Notes: generated by a model not told the origin, from the sequence alone. Counted from the stretch's first letter, positions 37,501 to 48,310 are shown. The stretch: DNA of 64,000 bases from Avena insularis (GCA_023614405.1 CM042686.1:467822740-467886739), one strand, 5' to 3'. Numbers and translations: made by a program.

Positions 37501-39220
37501 AATAGGGCTCAGCGGGCGTGACTCGTCGTCACGAGGGGGAGAGGAGCTAGGATGGAGCGGCGAAGAGATGCTAGATCCACTCTGAGGGACCTCCACCGCA
37601 GCCCTGTCAAATCAAATAATGTCAGAAGAGAAATTACAACAATGCAAGAAATAACAAGTTGCAGGAGAAAAAGAGACTTACGCGTCCGAGGTTTGGGGCT
37701 CCTTGGGTTTCCGAGCCCTTCGTGCCGGGGCCTTGCCTGCAGGCTTGGAAGCAGTTTTGTCTCCGGACTTCTTTCGCCTTTTGGAGGGCTGAGAAGGTAC
37801 GGAGGAGGAACTTGATGCAGCTCCACCCTTCTTCTTCGGCGCTGCCGGAACAGGTTCCCCCATGGCAAGGGGAGGGTCCTCGTGGATCTGCCCACCGGGG
37901 TTAGCTAATGCCGGAAAAGCATAAGAAAGGGGGACATCATCAACAGGTTCAATCACCTCGACATCCGAGTCATCTTCATCATCGGGCCAATCTCTAATAG
38001 AAGAGGGTTTACTGGTGGGTCGCTTCGTAGCGTCGGTCATCGGGAGGAACATCTCCTGGTCCGGCTCTTCCTTGTCCGGGGTCTCTCGGTCAGGCGCCCA
38101 TTTAAGGGTCGGATCAGTGCCGTCCTCGAGGGTCTGCTGAAGGAATAGCTGAGGAAAAGAATGAACAACGGAGTGAAAAATGGAACAATGACCGACATAT
38201 AATTAACCCGGAGTAAATTTGCGCCACGAAGCTTACCGAGGGAGGGAACGTATCCCGACAGAAATGCTCAATTCCCCACGTCCATTCAGTGGAGAAGTCC
38301 TTGTGGGTGGTGAAGAGAGCCTTGACCCGGCGATAGATATCCGAGTTGCTCAACTCGAAGGACGAGGTCCGGTTGGGGTCGCGGCCGAAGCTCATATGGC
38401 ACACCTTGTGGGTGCGCCTCTGGAGGGGGGAGATTTGGTTGCGCACGAACGTGATCATAGAATCCTCGTTGCGCAACCCGAGCTTCTTTAGCTCCGCAAA
38501 CCTCTTGTTGTCCTGGTTGGCCAAGGCTGTGGGCTTCTTGGGGACAACGTCCCACGTTTCCGGGTTAGGTGGACCCGGAGCATAGTGAAGCAGCCGGATC
38601 AAGTCTTCAGTGCCCTCATTCCGGACATAAAAGAAAGTCCGGGCCCATTCTTTGCAGGACTCCAGCCCGGTGACTCGAGGGAAAACGGATAGCCTCCGGG
38701 GTGAGATGGATGCAGCTCCGAATTGAGTGAGCTGCTTGTCCTCCGGATCAAGTTGAATATTCGGAATGACATTACGACGAAGGCCGAAAAACCGGATCCA
38801 TAGCTCCTTCGTGGGCCACAATCCGGCGTAGCCCTCGATCGTAGAGGCAAAAGCAGAAAGAGAGGTGATTGCGTTGGCAGGAAGGTGGTGTGGCTGGAGT
38901 TCGTACGTGCTTAACCAGTCATGGAAGAAATCGCTGACCAGCAAACCGAACCCCCGTTGGAAGTGCGACAAGAACACAATGTACTCACCCGGATTGGGTG
39001 AGGGGGCGAGTTTGGCGGAGGCAAAGGCGATGATAGCGCCAAGGATGCGTCTGGTCCGGTAGAGCCAGTCCAAGTCATCTTGGCAGACCCATGACCCAGC
39101 CCACGCACCACGGTCCGCGGCGGCGAAGTACTCCTCCATTTCTTGCTCAGCAACGACGAGCTCCTCCTCCGTCATCTGATAATCGCTGCCCTCGCTGGCG
39201 CTAGCGGAGGCGGGGGGCAA
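34525..39220 (-). CDS. Antisense spliced gene carried by the Tat Gypsy
   Basis: Read on the - strand, exon 1 (39220-38237) starts MPPASASASEG and resembles the plant 'gypsy type transposon' (Transposase_28-like) family. Exon 2 (38148-37682) has an acidic stretch and a Lys/Arg-rich, nuclear-signal-like segment. Exon 3 (37603-36814) is Pro/Ser/Ala-rich, then ends FAAQMNTASKVINIAGRMME. Exon 4 (35933-35831) and later exons (about 35753-35700, 35608-35228, 35141-34525) encode a coiled coil (EKKDDELALLRTKNEEIAKL) and an acidic tail ending KLPPPVAP. Junctions are GT-AG and the checked phases agree. A few single stops (near 37450, 36918, 35725, 35287, 34965 and 34950) suggest decay or sequence error. 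Function unknown; Tat elements such as maize Grande are reported to carry antisense ORFs. Confidence 0.65.
35963..36690 (+). repeat. 59-bp tandem array, about 12 copies
   Basis: The unit starts gtgtgtgcatattcgaagtg and repeats at 36022, 36081, 36140 and so on to about 36671. Copies differ at a few sites. Units 1 and 7 share a variant start (ccttgcRcatatt), six units apart. The array lies wholly in the intron between exons 3 and 4 of the antisense gene. Confidence 0.9.
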
Positions 39221-39387
39221 AGGCCTAGATTGACAGCGACCCGTGGTGGAGGAGGCGCGTAGCGGCGGCGACGACGTAGAAATCTGGGGGGAAAATGCGG
39301 CGGCGGCGCGGTCGCGAGGAAGACGAAGAAGAAGAGCAAAGGGCAGAGGGGCGCGGTGAGGGGAAAAAGCCTAAGTGATGCGCCCCT

Positions 39388-39398
39388 CCCCTATTTAA
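39388..39398 (-). promoter_or_regulatory. TATA-like box of the antisense gene
   Basis: On the - strand, ggttaaataggg lies about 170 bp upstream of the antisense start codon at 39220, between the gene and the 3' LTR. The segment after it is GC-rich and leader-like. This would let the antisense gene be transcribed independently of the LTR. Confidence 0.4.
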
Positions 39399-39931
39399 CC
39401 TCTCCCACGAGGAGAAAGTGGGATCGCGTCCTGCGGGCAAGCCACACGCAATGGCCGTGTACCACCCACATCAACCAATCAACAAGGAGCCACACCGAAG
39501 GCCACAGAGTGGAGTTGGTCCCGTGACGTGACACGTTGATGCGATGACGAGGAGGCGTGGCGTGACCGCGCCGCAGTGATGGGACAATTCTGCGGCGGAT
39601 TCTTGTGGCCCTTAAAATGAGACAACATAATGATTAGCCTCCACGTGGATTGGCGTACGAGAGAAGGAAGCATGACCCGGATAGGACCGTGGTAACCCGG
39701 CCAGCAAGTGAAAACTTGGAATGTGCAGAGGGAAAGTAAAGCCATGAGGTCCGAGTTGAAGTGGTCACCCGGCCGGCAAGTGAAAACTTGGAACGTGCAA
39801 GGGGAACGTAAATCCATATAACTCGAGACAAGGAGGTAACTCGGAAATAACGTCCAAAGGTCAAACATAATTGAACCTGATGTGGCCTTAGCGGCCGAGG
39901 CAGCTAAGACCGCACCAGCTTCGGAGACTAA

Positions 39932-40708
39932 TGTTGGGGGGATACCCCCGGGTAGGGTCACGCCGGGGTATAAAGGCCGAGTTAGCCATGGTTCGGCAAG
40001 GCCAAAGCGGATGCTGGCCGGGTCACCTCAAGGCAGGCCGAATCACGGGGTAACCCGGACCAGGGGGCGTTTGCCTAACTAAGTCTCAACCGACTTAAGC
40101 AGTAAGTCGGAAATGCATGTTTAACTTGTATGCAGGAACAGGTGTGGCCGGATCAACTATGATCCAGGGCACATCTAGCTTCTAGGAGAAGGAAGGAATC
40201 TCGCTGGTCAAAAGAAGCCGATCGCACTTGCTGGCCGAAGCGGAACAAAGGCAGGACCACGGCGTGGGCGACAAGGGTGACGATACCCATGTCGGTTTGG
40301 CAGGCGTCATGAGGCTCATGTAGCCTCTGCATGTGTGACGCGAGGGAAAAGTAACCCGGTCGGCTTACTACTTTGGGAGATGGCATATTCTTAGAAATAT
40401 ACCTCCACGTATGCCCTAGATGGAGACCTTGCCCCCCCTATATAAGGAGGGCTAGGGCTTCTGTAGAGGGGGTTCCGATTTGGCTAGTTTGGCTAGGGTT
40501 TTAAGGGTGATCTGTGAGTGAGAGTAAGAGAGCTCCTTCTTTCTCCTCTCGCCAATACAGCTCTAGGAACACTTGTAACCTTGGAGACAAAGCAAATATA
40601 AACTCCTGTGTGGAGAATCACTTCACTATCCCTCCCTGGATTCCGCTAGCGTGTATTAGTCCCCACCTTTAGCCTATCCATGGCATCTGCCATGACACCA
40701 CCACGACA
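39932..40708 (+). repeat. 3' LTR of the Tat Gypsy, 777 bp
   Basis: It runs from TGTTGGGGGGATACC to CCACCACGACA. It aligns with the 5' LTR along its length. The interior of the short-LTR Copia resumes immediately after it with AAAACTATGG. Confidence 0.85.
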
Positions 40709-41072
40709 AAAACTATGGCCGCACCTCGTCCTCGACGGCTCAGACTGCATCGACTTCGGCATCGGCACCCTCAATGACTGCCTCGACGCGTCTCCGTCAT
40801 CCTCCTCGCGCGCTATGCGCATGCGGTTTCACGTGCGGCTACCTCGACACCGACATCTCGGACCACGACATCGGCACAAGGGCTACCACCTCGCTTGAGC
40901 ATCATCAGCTTCTTCTACAGTCCAAGCTACCGCGCTGCGACACTGTCCACGACGTTCCTGCTCGGACTGCGGGAGGATGTCAGCCTACTGAATGCTACTT
41001 CGTTTTATCTCCGGTCTGACCGTCCGCGATGTTCCAGTTGTTCACGATGCTACCGCTACGATTTCGGGGGGA
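40709..41072 (+). other. Interior of the short-LTR Copia, right part
   Basis: GC-rich non-coding sequence continues the interior interrupted at 26371. It ends in the purine tract atttcgggggga just before the 3' LTR. Confidence 0.6.
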
Positions 41073-41237
41073 TGTTAGAGTATACGTGTACGGTTAGGTA
41101 ATCTAGGATAGAGATAGATCTCGTGTCTTGTCTTGCACTCCAAGATGATCCTTGTATGCCTATATATACTCGTCCATGAGGTTCAATAATACATCCACCA
41201 TATTCCGCCAATCTCTCTCCCTCTCTATAGTTCTACG
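41073..41237 (+). repeat. 3' LTR of the short-LTR Copia
   Basis: It starts TGTTAGAG and matches 24692-24856 with only scattered substitutions. The last base is changed from A to G relative to the 5' LTR. Confidence 0.8.
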
Positions 41238-41563
41238 TTCGGCACCCATCGTCGTGCACTCTTGCCTCACAGCCCTAGGTTATATCGTTTGATTCTCAAT
41301 TTTTAATGGCCTCAATCTTTTTGAATCATCGAAGGAAGGGAGAGGCGCGAGCTCGCTTTGGTCCTAGGAATAAGGACAAGTTATAAGACCATAGCTCTTA
41401 CTGTAGAATCTTAAAATCGTGGCCTACTGGTAAAGGCGAGCTGATCCCTAATAAATATGAATAATATCTAAGATCGCAAATTACAACAAGACCGTAGCTA
41501 CTAGTACTAAAATCCCTACATTTGCAGCTGATAGTACCGTCCAAACAGAGATGCAAAGACCAT
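41238..41563 (-). other. Probable 3' UTR of the RING gene and spacer
   Basis: No ORF is visible. The part nearest the RING gene stop codon (about 41400-41563) would be its 3' untranslated region. The rest is the original intergenic DNA beside the Copia insertion. Confidence 0.35.
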
Positions 41564-42289
41564 CTAGTGCCGACCTCTTTGTTCACGAAGCCAGTCTAAC
41601 AAAAACACCAATGTGCTTGCCACCGCTGCTAAGGCAAAGCCTTTCCCAAGTGAGACTGCGAGTTGATGGCTCCTGTGGCGCTCATCGGCTGCGTAACCGA
41701 TGCACATCATCACCCCGCCCACCAAAATGACGACTACGAAAACTATGAAAATCACCACCGATGATGCGTCGACGTCGTCGTCGTTCTCGTCTCCATCGCC
41801 CACCACCTCAGCGCGTTCGAGCTCGGAGCACGCCCTCTTCGCCGCGTTGTACGGCCGCTCGTCGTCGAAGTAGGCCGCCGAGGCCTTGTGGTACCAGTAG
41901 CTGCCCACCCGCCCCTCGTCGGCGGCCAAAGCCGACACCTTGGTGTACACGTCCTTCCCGTCGCCGGCCCTGGACCGCCTGGTGACCACCACGGAGGGAC
42001 AAGGGGTTCTGCAGATGCAGCACTGGCGGTTGCCGTCGACGGAGCGGATGCGGACCGCGCATTTGCGGCAGACCTCGAGGTGGCCGCACGGCCCGATAGC
42101 CACCCACCTGAGACGCTCCATGCACACCGCGCACTCGTGAGGCTCCGGACGAGCGGCGTTGACGTCGATGACGTGGCAGTGATTGGCCTCAGCGGCAAGC
42201 TGATCAGGAAGCTGTTCTGTATGTTCGGCTCTGTCGTCGACGTCGATGTCTATGACGTGACTGTCATTGCCAGCAGCGAGCTGAGCCAT
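41564..42289 (-). CDS. RING-finger membrane protein, putative E3 ligase
   Basis: An uninterrupted 241-residue frame starts at an ATG at 42289, about 80 bp after a TATA-like motif. The C3HC4 RING is complete: C53-X2-C56, C68, H70, C74-X2-C77, C90-X2-C93 (HECAVCMERL, GPCGHLEVC, RQCCICRTPC). Such domains recruit E2 enzymes for ubiquitin transfer. A charged middle holds YWYHKASAAYFDDE, followed by an acidic linker (about 163-174). Two C-terminal hydrophobic segments (about 177-200 and 211-232) predict membrane anchoring with the RING facing the cytosol. It resembles a grass group of RING proteins sharing CCICRT; the specific family and substrate are unknown. It converges on the Mei2-like gene. 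Large ORFs in other frames here are shadows of its GC-rich codons. Confidence 0.85.
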   Translation of the reverse strand: MAQLAAGNDSHVIDIDVDDRAEHTEQLPDQLAAEANHCHVIDVNAARPEPHECAVCMERLRWVAIGPCGHLEVCRKCAVRIRSVDGNRQCCICRTPCPSVVVTRRSRAGDGKDVYTKVSALAADEGRVGSYWYHKASAAYFDDERPYNAAKRACSELERAEVVGDGDENDDDVDASSVVIFIVFVVVILVGGVMMCIGYAADERHRSHQLAVSLGKGFALAAVASTLVFLLDWLREQRGRH

Positions 42290-42351
42290 CCTGGTGCTTA
42301 CACGATTTGCCTAGTACGGAGATGATTTGGGTAAGAATCCATGGAGCCAGT

Positions 42352-42372
42352 TGCCAACTATATATTGCATAG
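42352..42372 (-). promoter_or_regulatory. TATA-like box of the RING gene
   Basis: On the - strand, tgcaatatatagttgg lies about 70-80 bp upstream of the start codon, which is a normal spacing for a short leader. The nested transposon block begins about 280 bp further upstream. Confidence 0.5.
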
Positions 42373-42773
42373 GGAGGCATAGGGTTCGAACCATCGCGGC
42401 AGATTGGTAGTCGGACTCGGAGAGAGAGGCCGTGCTACAGCGGTGTCATCACAATTGGTTGGTGCAACTGGACCATATTCACATGAATTACCCGATCATA
42501 AACGGTTTCGGACTTGTTCAGACCGTATATAAGTCCGATCTATGTGTTGGCTCGTTCACGGAGGTGTGGCAGGCCGCCGTACGTGCGCCACCCAAGTCAA
42601 CAAACTGAAATCACTCGCAAGCTGGATTTTTTTTTCTGACGAAAACAGTAGGGCTCCGTTTGGCTGCTTGACTTTTGTTAAACCAAAGTTTTCTAAAACC
42701 ATAGCATATCAACGACGGGGCAATTGATCACTAGTAAAAAAGAGCTTTCCTCCACCCTAGTTCGGAGCATTAA

Positions 42774-43903
42774 CGGTGTGTTTGGATGTATGAATTTGGG
42801 CTTGGAATCATGGAATCTGGAATTGGGAGTCGGTTTCTGCTGTTTGGGCTGCGCTCTGAATTACTGCCTGGAAACGGAAAGAAATTCCAAGCCCCCGCTC
42901 CCTCGCGTGCAAAAAGCCTGCCCATGATTCGGAGGCCACCCGCTCAGAATTGCGTGGAAACGCAACCCGCGTGTACCGGTTCGCTCGAGAAACAGAGCGA
43001 GGCCCTGCCGCCCGACGCAGACACCCTTCATCCCCAACGTGAGCGACCAGAGACACCAGCGGCGGCGACGTCCCGATTAGGCCTCCCTCCCCGCCTCTCT
43101 TCCTTGGCCTACCCTCTCCATGGCCTCCCTCCTCCACCATCCTATCATCCCCGCCCTTATTCCCCCTGTCCGCCCCCTTCCAGCCCGGTCCTAACCCTAA
43201 ATCGTGGGCATGGCCAGATGACAACGGGAGGGTGGAAGACGGCGGAGGGAGGGTGAACTGCGGTGGCGGGAGGGTGAATGGTGGCGGCGGAGGCAGACTG
43301 GGTATTCTTGGCCATCTTCTTCTCTACTGAACCCATTGCAGGAGCCGTACAAACGTGCTCTTGGCTAATTTTTTTTTTCTGTTTATGAGGCCGATTGAAG
43401 GTATAAAAACTCTATTTTTATCTGTTTTTTACTGCATGTCCCTAGAAACTCCTCTTCTATAGTTGGCCAGTGATGGTGGATCTTGATAGCATGGAAATTG
43501 GCTTCGATTAGTGTGTTTAGTACTGCATAATTAACTTAGTACCAAACCCTCCTTTAGTTGTCACTGAATTAGGACAATCATTGATTCCAAATCTTGTGAT
43601 CTTATTTATATTATTTTAAGGATATTATGTGTAAAAAATAACATATAAACAATATAATATACACACTATTTTTCATACATTAACACAAGTTTATATTGTC
43701 CAAACTCAACAAAACATCCAATTCCATTGTTTGTACGTCCAAACAAGAATTGGAATTGGATATCACCCTTTAATTCCAATAACAAATTATAATCACACCC
43801 AAACGGTAGAATTGAAATTAGAAACCATTTCCTTTCCATCTTGGATTTGGAATTTCCAAAACAATTCAATTCCAAGCCTAAATTCATACATCCAAACACA
43901 GGG
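42774..43903. mobile_element. Non-autonomous PIF/Harbinger element, 1.13 kb
   Basis: The termini CGGTGTGTTTGGATGTATGA (left) and its near complement, ending TCATACATCCAAACACAGGG (right), are inverted repeats. TAA flanks both ends (42771-42773 and 43904-43906). The ends also mirror each other further in (tttgggcttggaat / attccaagcctaaa). The centre (about 42870-43270) is GC-rich with clean frames and may contain captured gene sequence. No transposase is present. It sits inside the CACTA left arm. Confidence 0.8.
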
Positions 43904-43946
43904 TAATCCCAGTTGTGATTGGACTCGAGACTAATGCTCACATTAG

Positions 43947-45239
43947 AAAAAAACTCCCCTTCTTGGATGCCTCTCCACCCCGCCCGCGCCCTCCGCCCGC
44001 GCCGGCTGCCATGGCCGGCGACTCACCCCCCGCGCCCTTCCACTCATCCAACCCGCCACCCCATCCTAAGCCCCAGCCTCTTCCGCCACTAACCTCCTAC
44101 TCCATCGAGGACGATGCTCCTGCCCAAGACGCTATCCGCTCCTTCATTGGTTGCGGCAACGCCATGGGGCTCGACTTTGCCCAGGCGGCATGGAAAACCG
44201 GGGTCCTTATCTCCCCTATCTGCGAATCATTCCCCGCTGTCCCAATGACTGCGTCCATCCACAACTCGTCCATCCAGTTCGATGAGCTCCTGATGGCCGT
44301 CCTCCTTCAGTCCTGCATCGGAGGCTCCACCAATATGTTCCGCGTAAGCAAGATCAACTCATACTGCTTCTAGTTCTTCGTCTCATCCATCCGATCCATG
44401 GAGCTCCTCCTAGCCCAGATATCCATTCGGGCCAGGCGGCTCACACTCGTCTTCGACCACATCACGGCCGCGCCGGGCGCGGCAACGCCCCTAGGTGGCA
44501 TCCGCTGCGATGCCTCAAGCTCTGCCGGCCGCGCCGCTGGCGCGCCACAAAAAGCCACGTCCCCGGCTGGAGGCACGCTCATCGCCACGCTGCACGAAAC
44601 CCTGTCTCGGGAGGTCCGGGAGTCGCGGCCTGCGGCTGCGCCATCCTGCTGCTCTGGAGCGGAGGAGCAGGCTCGCCCGCATTGCAAGGTACGTCGGTTC
44701 CGCTCTGGTCTCCTCTTCACAGATTTCATTATGCAGAACTATCACTCAGATGTCGTTCACCCCTCTTGCCATAAAAACACCAAAACACACCGCACTACCT
44801 TCTGGCTTATACTAGTTTCAGCAAAAGTCAAATCATCTGTGAGCTTAGTAAAAAACACTCTAGATTCCTTGTTTTCCCCGGGAAGCAATTTCTCCGTCCT
44901 GCATGACTCCGGATCACTGTTCTCCTCCTCCGTGGCGTCCAAATTCATCCTGGCCGAGCTCCTCCTTCGATCCCCTGTCCTGCTACCTGGGGCGAACCTT
45001 CACGTGTTCGCCTCGGGTGAAGCGGCGCAACGGTGCCTACTTTTGAATTTTGAACAGGGCCTCATCCTTCCCCCGCTCCAAGCCCAGCCCGCTCCTCTCG
45101 CGGGGCCGCGTGGATCAATCCTGGGCCGCAGATCGTCCTTCTGCCCAACCAAACCTAGTGGAAACCAGCCCCAGCTCTACACCGACCTAGATACCCCCTA
45201 CGGCCCCTTGGGTGCAAAAAAATTGCCTCGCCCGCTGAG
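43947..45239 (+). other. LINE 5' region
   Basis: C-rich 5' sequence with broken frames (44010-44373 starting MAGDSPPAPFHS, and 44398-45309). No domain is recognised. It may be the 5' UTR and a decayed ORF1 start, or an extra region of this LINE family. Confidence 0.4.
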
Positions 45240-47578
45240 TTGCGCGGCTCTATGGCCTCCACCACTGCCCTCGCGGACCGTGCCCAACGCGTTGGCGGAA
45301 AAGAAATAATCGCATCGCCACCGGAGCACGCATCTACGGTCACCATGCTGCAAAACACTCTGCCAAATCCTCACCCCGACTGCCACGTCGGCAATCCAAG
45401 CTGGACCGTGGAGGATGACATAAATGCTGAGCCGTCCCAGGAGCAGCTTGTGGACTCCGTCCATGCACCTGTGACATGCCCCGCTCGCTCCACCCCTCTG
45501 CTGCATGTGGAACAAGCCCATGAACCGCAATTCGAAGCAACCCACTGCCTACCCGATGCACTCGAGTACCCGCCTCTCCCATCGTCGACAGCCCCGCTGC
45601 CATCGCCGCCTGAACTAGGTCTAATCCCATTCATGGGGGCTGACCAAAGAACGCCTTGCCCCTACCGTGACGCCCTCCTATCGCCCCCAAAGGGCAACCA
45701 AGGGCTGCACGCGGCCTCGCCAGTTACCGCTCCCCGCCCTTTAAAGTCACGCCCGACGTACCCAGCCATCTCACCATCTCGCAAGCCTTGCTGCTTCCGG
45801 TGCCTTTCAACCGACCACCTCGTAGACGACTGCCGCGACCCTGTGCGCTGTGCGCGCTGCGGCGTGTCCGGCCACCGCAGCTTCGACTGCAGGGCGACCA
45901 CCCCCCTAGCCTTCCTCTTACCACCTTTCAACCAACCTCCCGCAATGGCGCCCCCCTCCCCAAACGCTGTGCCCTCGGCTGCTCACGTGGCGGTTGCTCC
46001 GTCCTTGCCACCGTCGGAGATCTAGTTCGGCTCGCACATGGTACGCATCACCGCGCCGATCCTGTGATCCTCTGCCGCTAGCCATGCGGGCTCCTCCGCG
46101 CCGGCGGCCACAGACGAGACCATCATCATCTCCTCCGACGACGACTCTGCGCCGCGCTCCCTTCGTGCCTCGGCCTCAAACAACAAGCTCTTCCTCACCA
46201 GCATCGACATCTCCGAGGCAGACTTCGTCCAGTTCCAGCCCGCGGCAGCTGCGGACAACGACGCACATGACACTGAAAACGGTGTCCTGCATGGGGTGCC
46301 TGTTGCCTTCCCGCTGCATGGCGGTGCAACGCTAGGTGGACCGCCGTCGACGTCTTCGTCCTGGAAGACCTGGTACAAGACACGGGCCGCTTCGCTTTCG
46401 CCGTCCTTAAGACGCCCCTGCTCCACCCGTTTGGCCACATCCGCATGGCTGTCGAGATGCGCATTCCTGACGTCACCTTCACCTTTGCCGCTTCCTCCCA
46501 TGGGTCGGCGCTCATGGTGTTCGACTCCCATGCGCAACGCGAAGAGGCCATCCACGCTTCCCCGATCCACTTCGCCGGAATCGATATCGCATTCGTCCGC
46601 CCAGAGGACACCGACGACCGCTCCTCCACCGACTACGACCTCCTCGTCGAGATTGAGGCCTCAAACTTCCCTCTGGAGCTTTGGAGTGTGCCGGGGGCCA
46701 CTTTCATCTTCGGCCACGTCGGTCGGCTATGCTGGGTTGACCCTGCTTGCTTCCGCGGCCACGACTACTCTAGCATGCGCGCCTTCGTGCAGATCGAGGC
46801 AGCGGTCCTAGTCACTCCCACCCTCGTGCTCCGGCTCCCTGACGGGGGCATCATCTGCGTCCGGCTCCGCAACATCGCTGGTTGGTGCGTCGCTCCGGGG
46901 CACCCCAGTGACTTCTCCGGTGGAGCCCCGCCTTCTTCCCCACGTGGCGGCGCTTCGGGGCCCCGCCATGGCTTCGGCAGCATCGGCCAGGGCATGCTGT
47001 CTAGCTTGGACGACATCAACGATGAGGCCCCACAGGTGGTGCCGGACATTGGCTCCGCCTCGAACGGTGATACCGCCGGCCGCGCCTCACGCCTCCAGGA
47101 GCTAAACCTGTTGTCCGATGTTGCCCACGGCAAGGCCGCGGCTGTGGCCAAAGCTGTCGTCGTCGACGCCCAGGAGCTGATGGACTCCATGCGCGCCCTC
47201 AACCCCGATGCTGCATTCGTGTTCTGCGCATCTGGTGGGCCGCTGCTGCCTGTCGACCACGTCAACGAGGCTCTCAGCGGCAACGTCCGCATGGCACTGC
47301 CCCTGCTGCTGCACCGTAGCCACCGCCTTGCTGCCAAGGAGGAGGCATCCTTCCTCTCCATCGTCGACAAGTCCATCTGCGCCAAGGCTGCCAGCTTCGA
47401 CCTCTCTGCCGCGACTAACGGTCCGACTGACGCCCTGCGCGGCACCGGGCTCACGTCCAACCCGGAGGTGCCCTGCTGCGACCATGCTGCTCTGGCGAGT
47501 GTCGCTCGTGCATGCGGTGCCGACGAGGGTGATCTCGGGGCCATCCGCGGAGCTGTGGTGCTGCCTAGCTCCCCATGA
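45240..47578 (+). pseudogene. LINE ORF1, nucleic-acid-binding protein, frameshifted
   Basis: The first part (45240-46025) ends with two zinc knuckles at residues about 185-217, CFRCLSTDHLVDDC and CARCGVSGHRSFDC, each CX2CX4HX4C. After a broken stretch (46026-46444) the frame resumes at 46445-47578. That part carries a compact domain (VTFTFAASSHGSALMVF, LCWVDPACFRGHD) and an acidic, Ala-rich tail. ORF1 proteins bind the LINE RNA. The break between the parts needs at least one frameshift, so this copy is inactive. Confidence 0.7.
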
Positions 47579-48310
47579 GTGACATGCACTCCTCGCGACG
47601 CGTCCTAGATCCACGCCACGATGTTTACCAGGACCAGCGCCCCCAACGCTACGCTCCAGCGGCGTCTAGTGGCTTAGCCTCCCCTTGGTGTCAGTTACAG
47701 ATCATGCCTAGCTTCAGTCAACTCCCCCTAGTTAACGCAAGTAGTCAGTCGCACCCTAAGTACCATCACTATGTAAGCGGTTTGTCCTTTATTAAAATGC
47801 TGGGCTACTATACTACTTGCGAGCTGTCCGTCCCGCACACCGCCTGTTCTGGGTGCACTGCCCTTGCCTATGTTAAATATCACCTTCTCTATTCTTTCGT
47901 GGAACGATAGGGGCCTGGGCGACATAGACAAATGTGCCGAAGTGTTGGCCGAGCTAATCTCTCTCAAACTATCTATCGTTCTACTCCAGGAAATCAAACT
48001 TAGTGAAATTACGGCAACTAAACTTAGAACGTTCCTACCTAGATCACTAGACACCTCTGCCATTAACCCAGCCATAGGCTCAGCTGGCGGAATCCTCTCT
48101 GCACTCTCCTCTAATCTATTCACCCTTGTGTCCTCTACATCTCACCGTTTCGCACTATCTACTCGTCTATCCTCCTTCTCGTCCCCTAAAGAATTTACTC
48201 TCACTAATGTCTACGCTCCCACGGACCACTCCCTCAAACAAATCTTACTCGAAGAAATAGCCCAAATCGTCCCCTCAGATAACTCCCCCTGGCTCATAAT
48301 GGGCGACTTT

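Larger units (their letters stand above)
26372..40708 (+). mobile_element. Ty3/Gypsy, Tat lineage, 14.3 kb, full structure
   Basis: LTRs lie at 26372-27132 and 39932-40708. The flanks AAAGC and AAAAC are a probable 5-bp duplication with one change. The domain order gag, protease, reverse transcriptase, RNase H, integrase is Ty3/Gypsy. A second, cellular-type RNase H after the first places it in the Tat lineage. Between pol and the 3' LTR lie about 6 kb holding a spliced gene on the opposite strand and a 59-bp tandem array. Stops and frameshifts in gag and pol make this copy non-autonomous. It interrupts the short-LTR Copia. Confidence 0.85.
24692..41237 (+). mobile_element. Non-autonomous short-LTR Copia, split by a Gypsy
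   Basis: Two near-identical LTRs of about 165 bp lie at 24692-24856 and 41073-41237. Both start TGTTAGAGTATACG. The left LTR is followed at once by TGGTATCAG, the methionine-initiator tRNA primer site usual in Copia. The right LTR is preceded by a purine tract (atttcggggggA). Flanks TTCGA and TTCGG are a likely target duplication with one change. Without the inserted Gypsy the interior is only about 1.9 kb, GC-rich, and has no gag or pol domain, so this copy depended on other elements. Confidence 0.75.

Noticed and set aside
41752..42325. Frames of 148, 145 and 108 codons over the RING gene
   Set aside because: They are shadows of the GC-rich RING coding frame, Arg/Pro/Ser-rich and without motifs.
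46022..47614. Long - strand ORFs opposite LINE ORF1
   Set aside because: Shadows of GC-rich ORF1 codons; no antisense domain was recognised.
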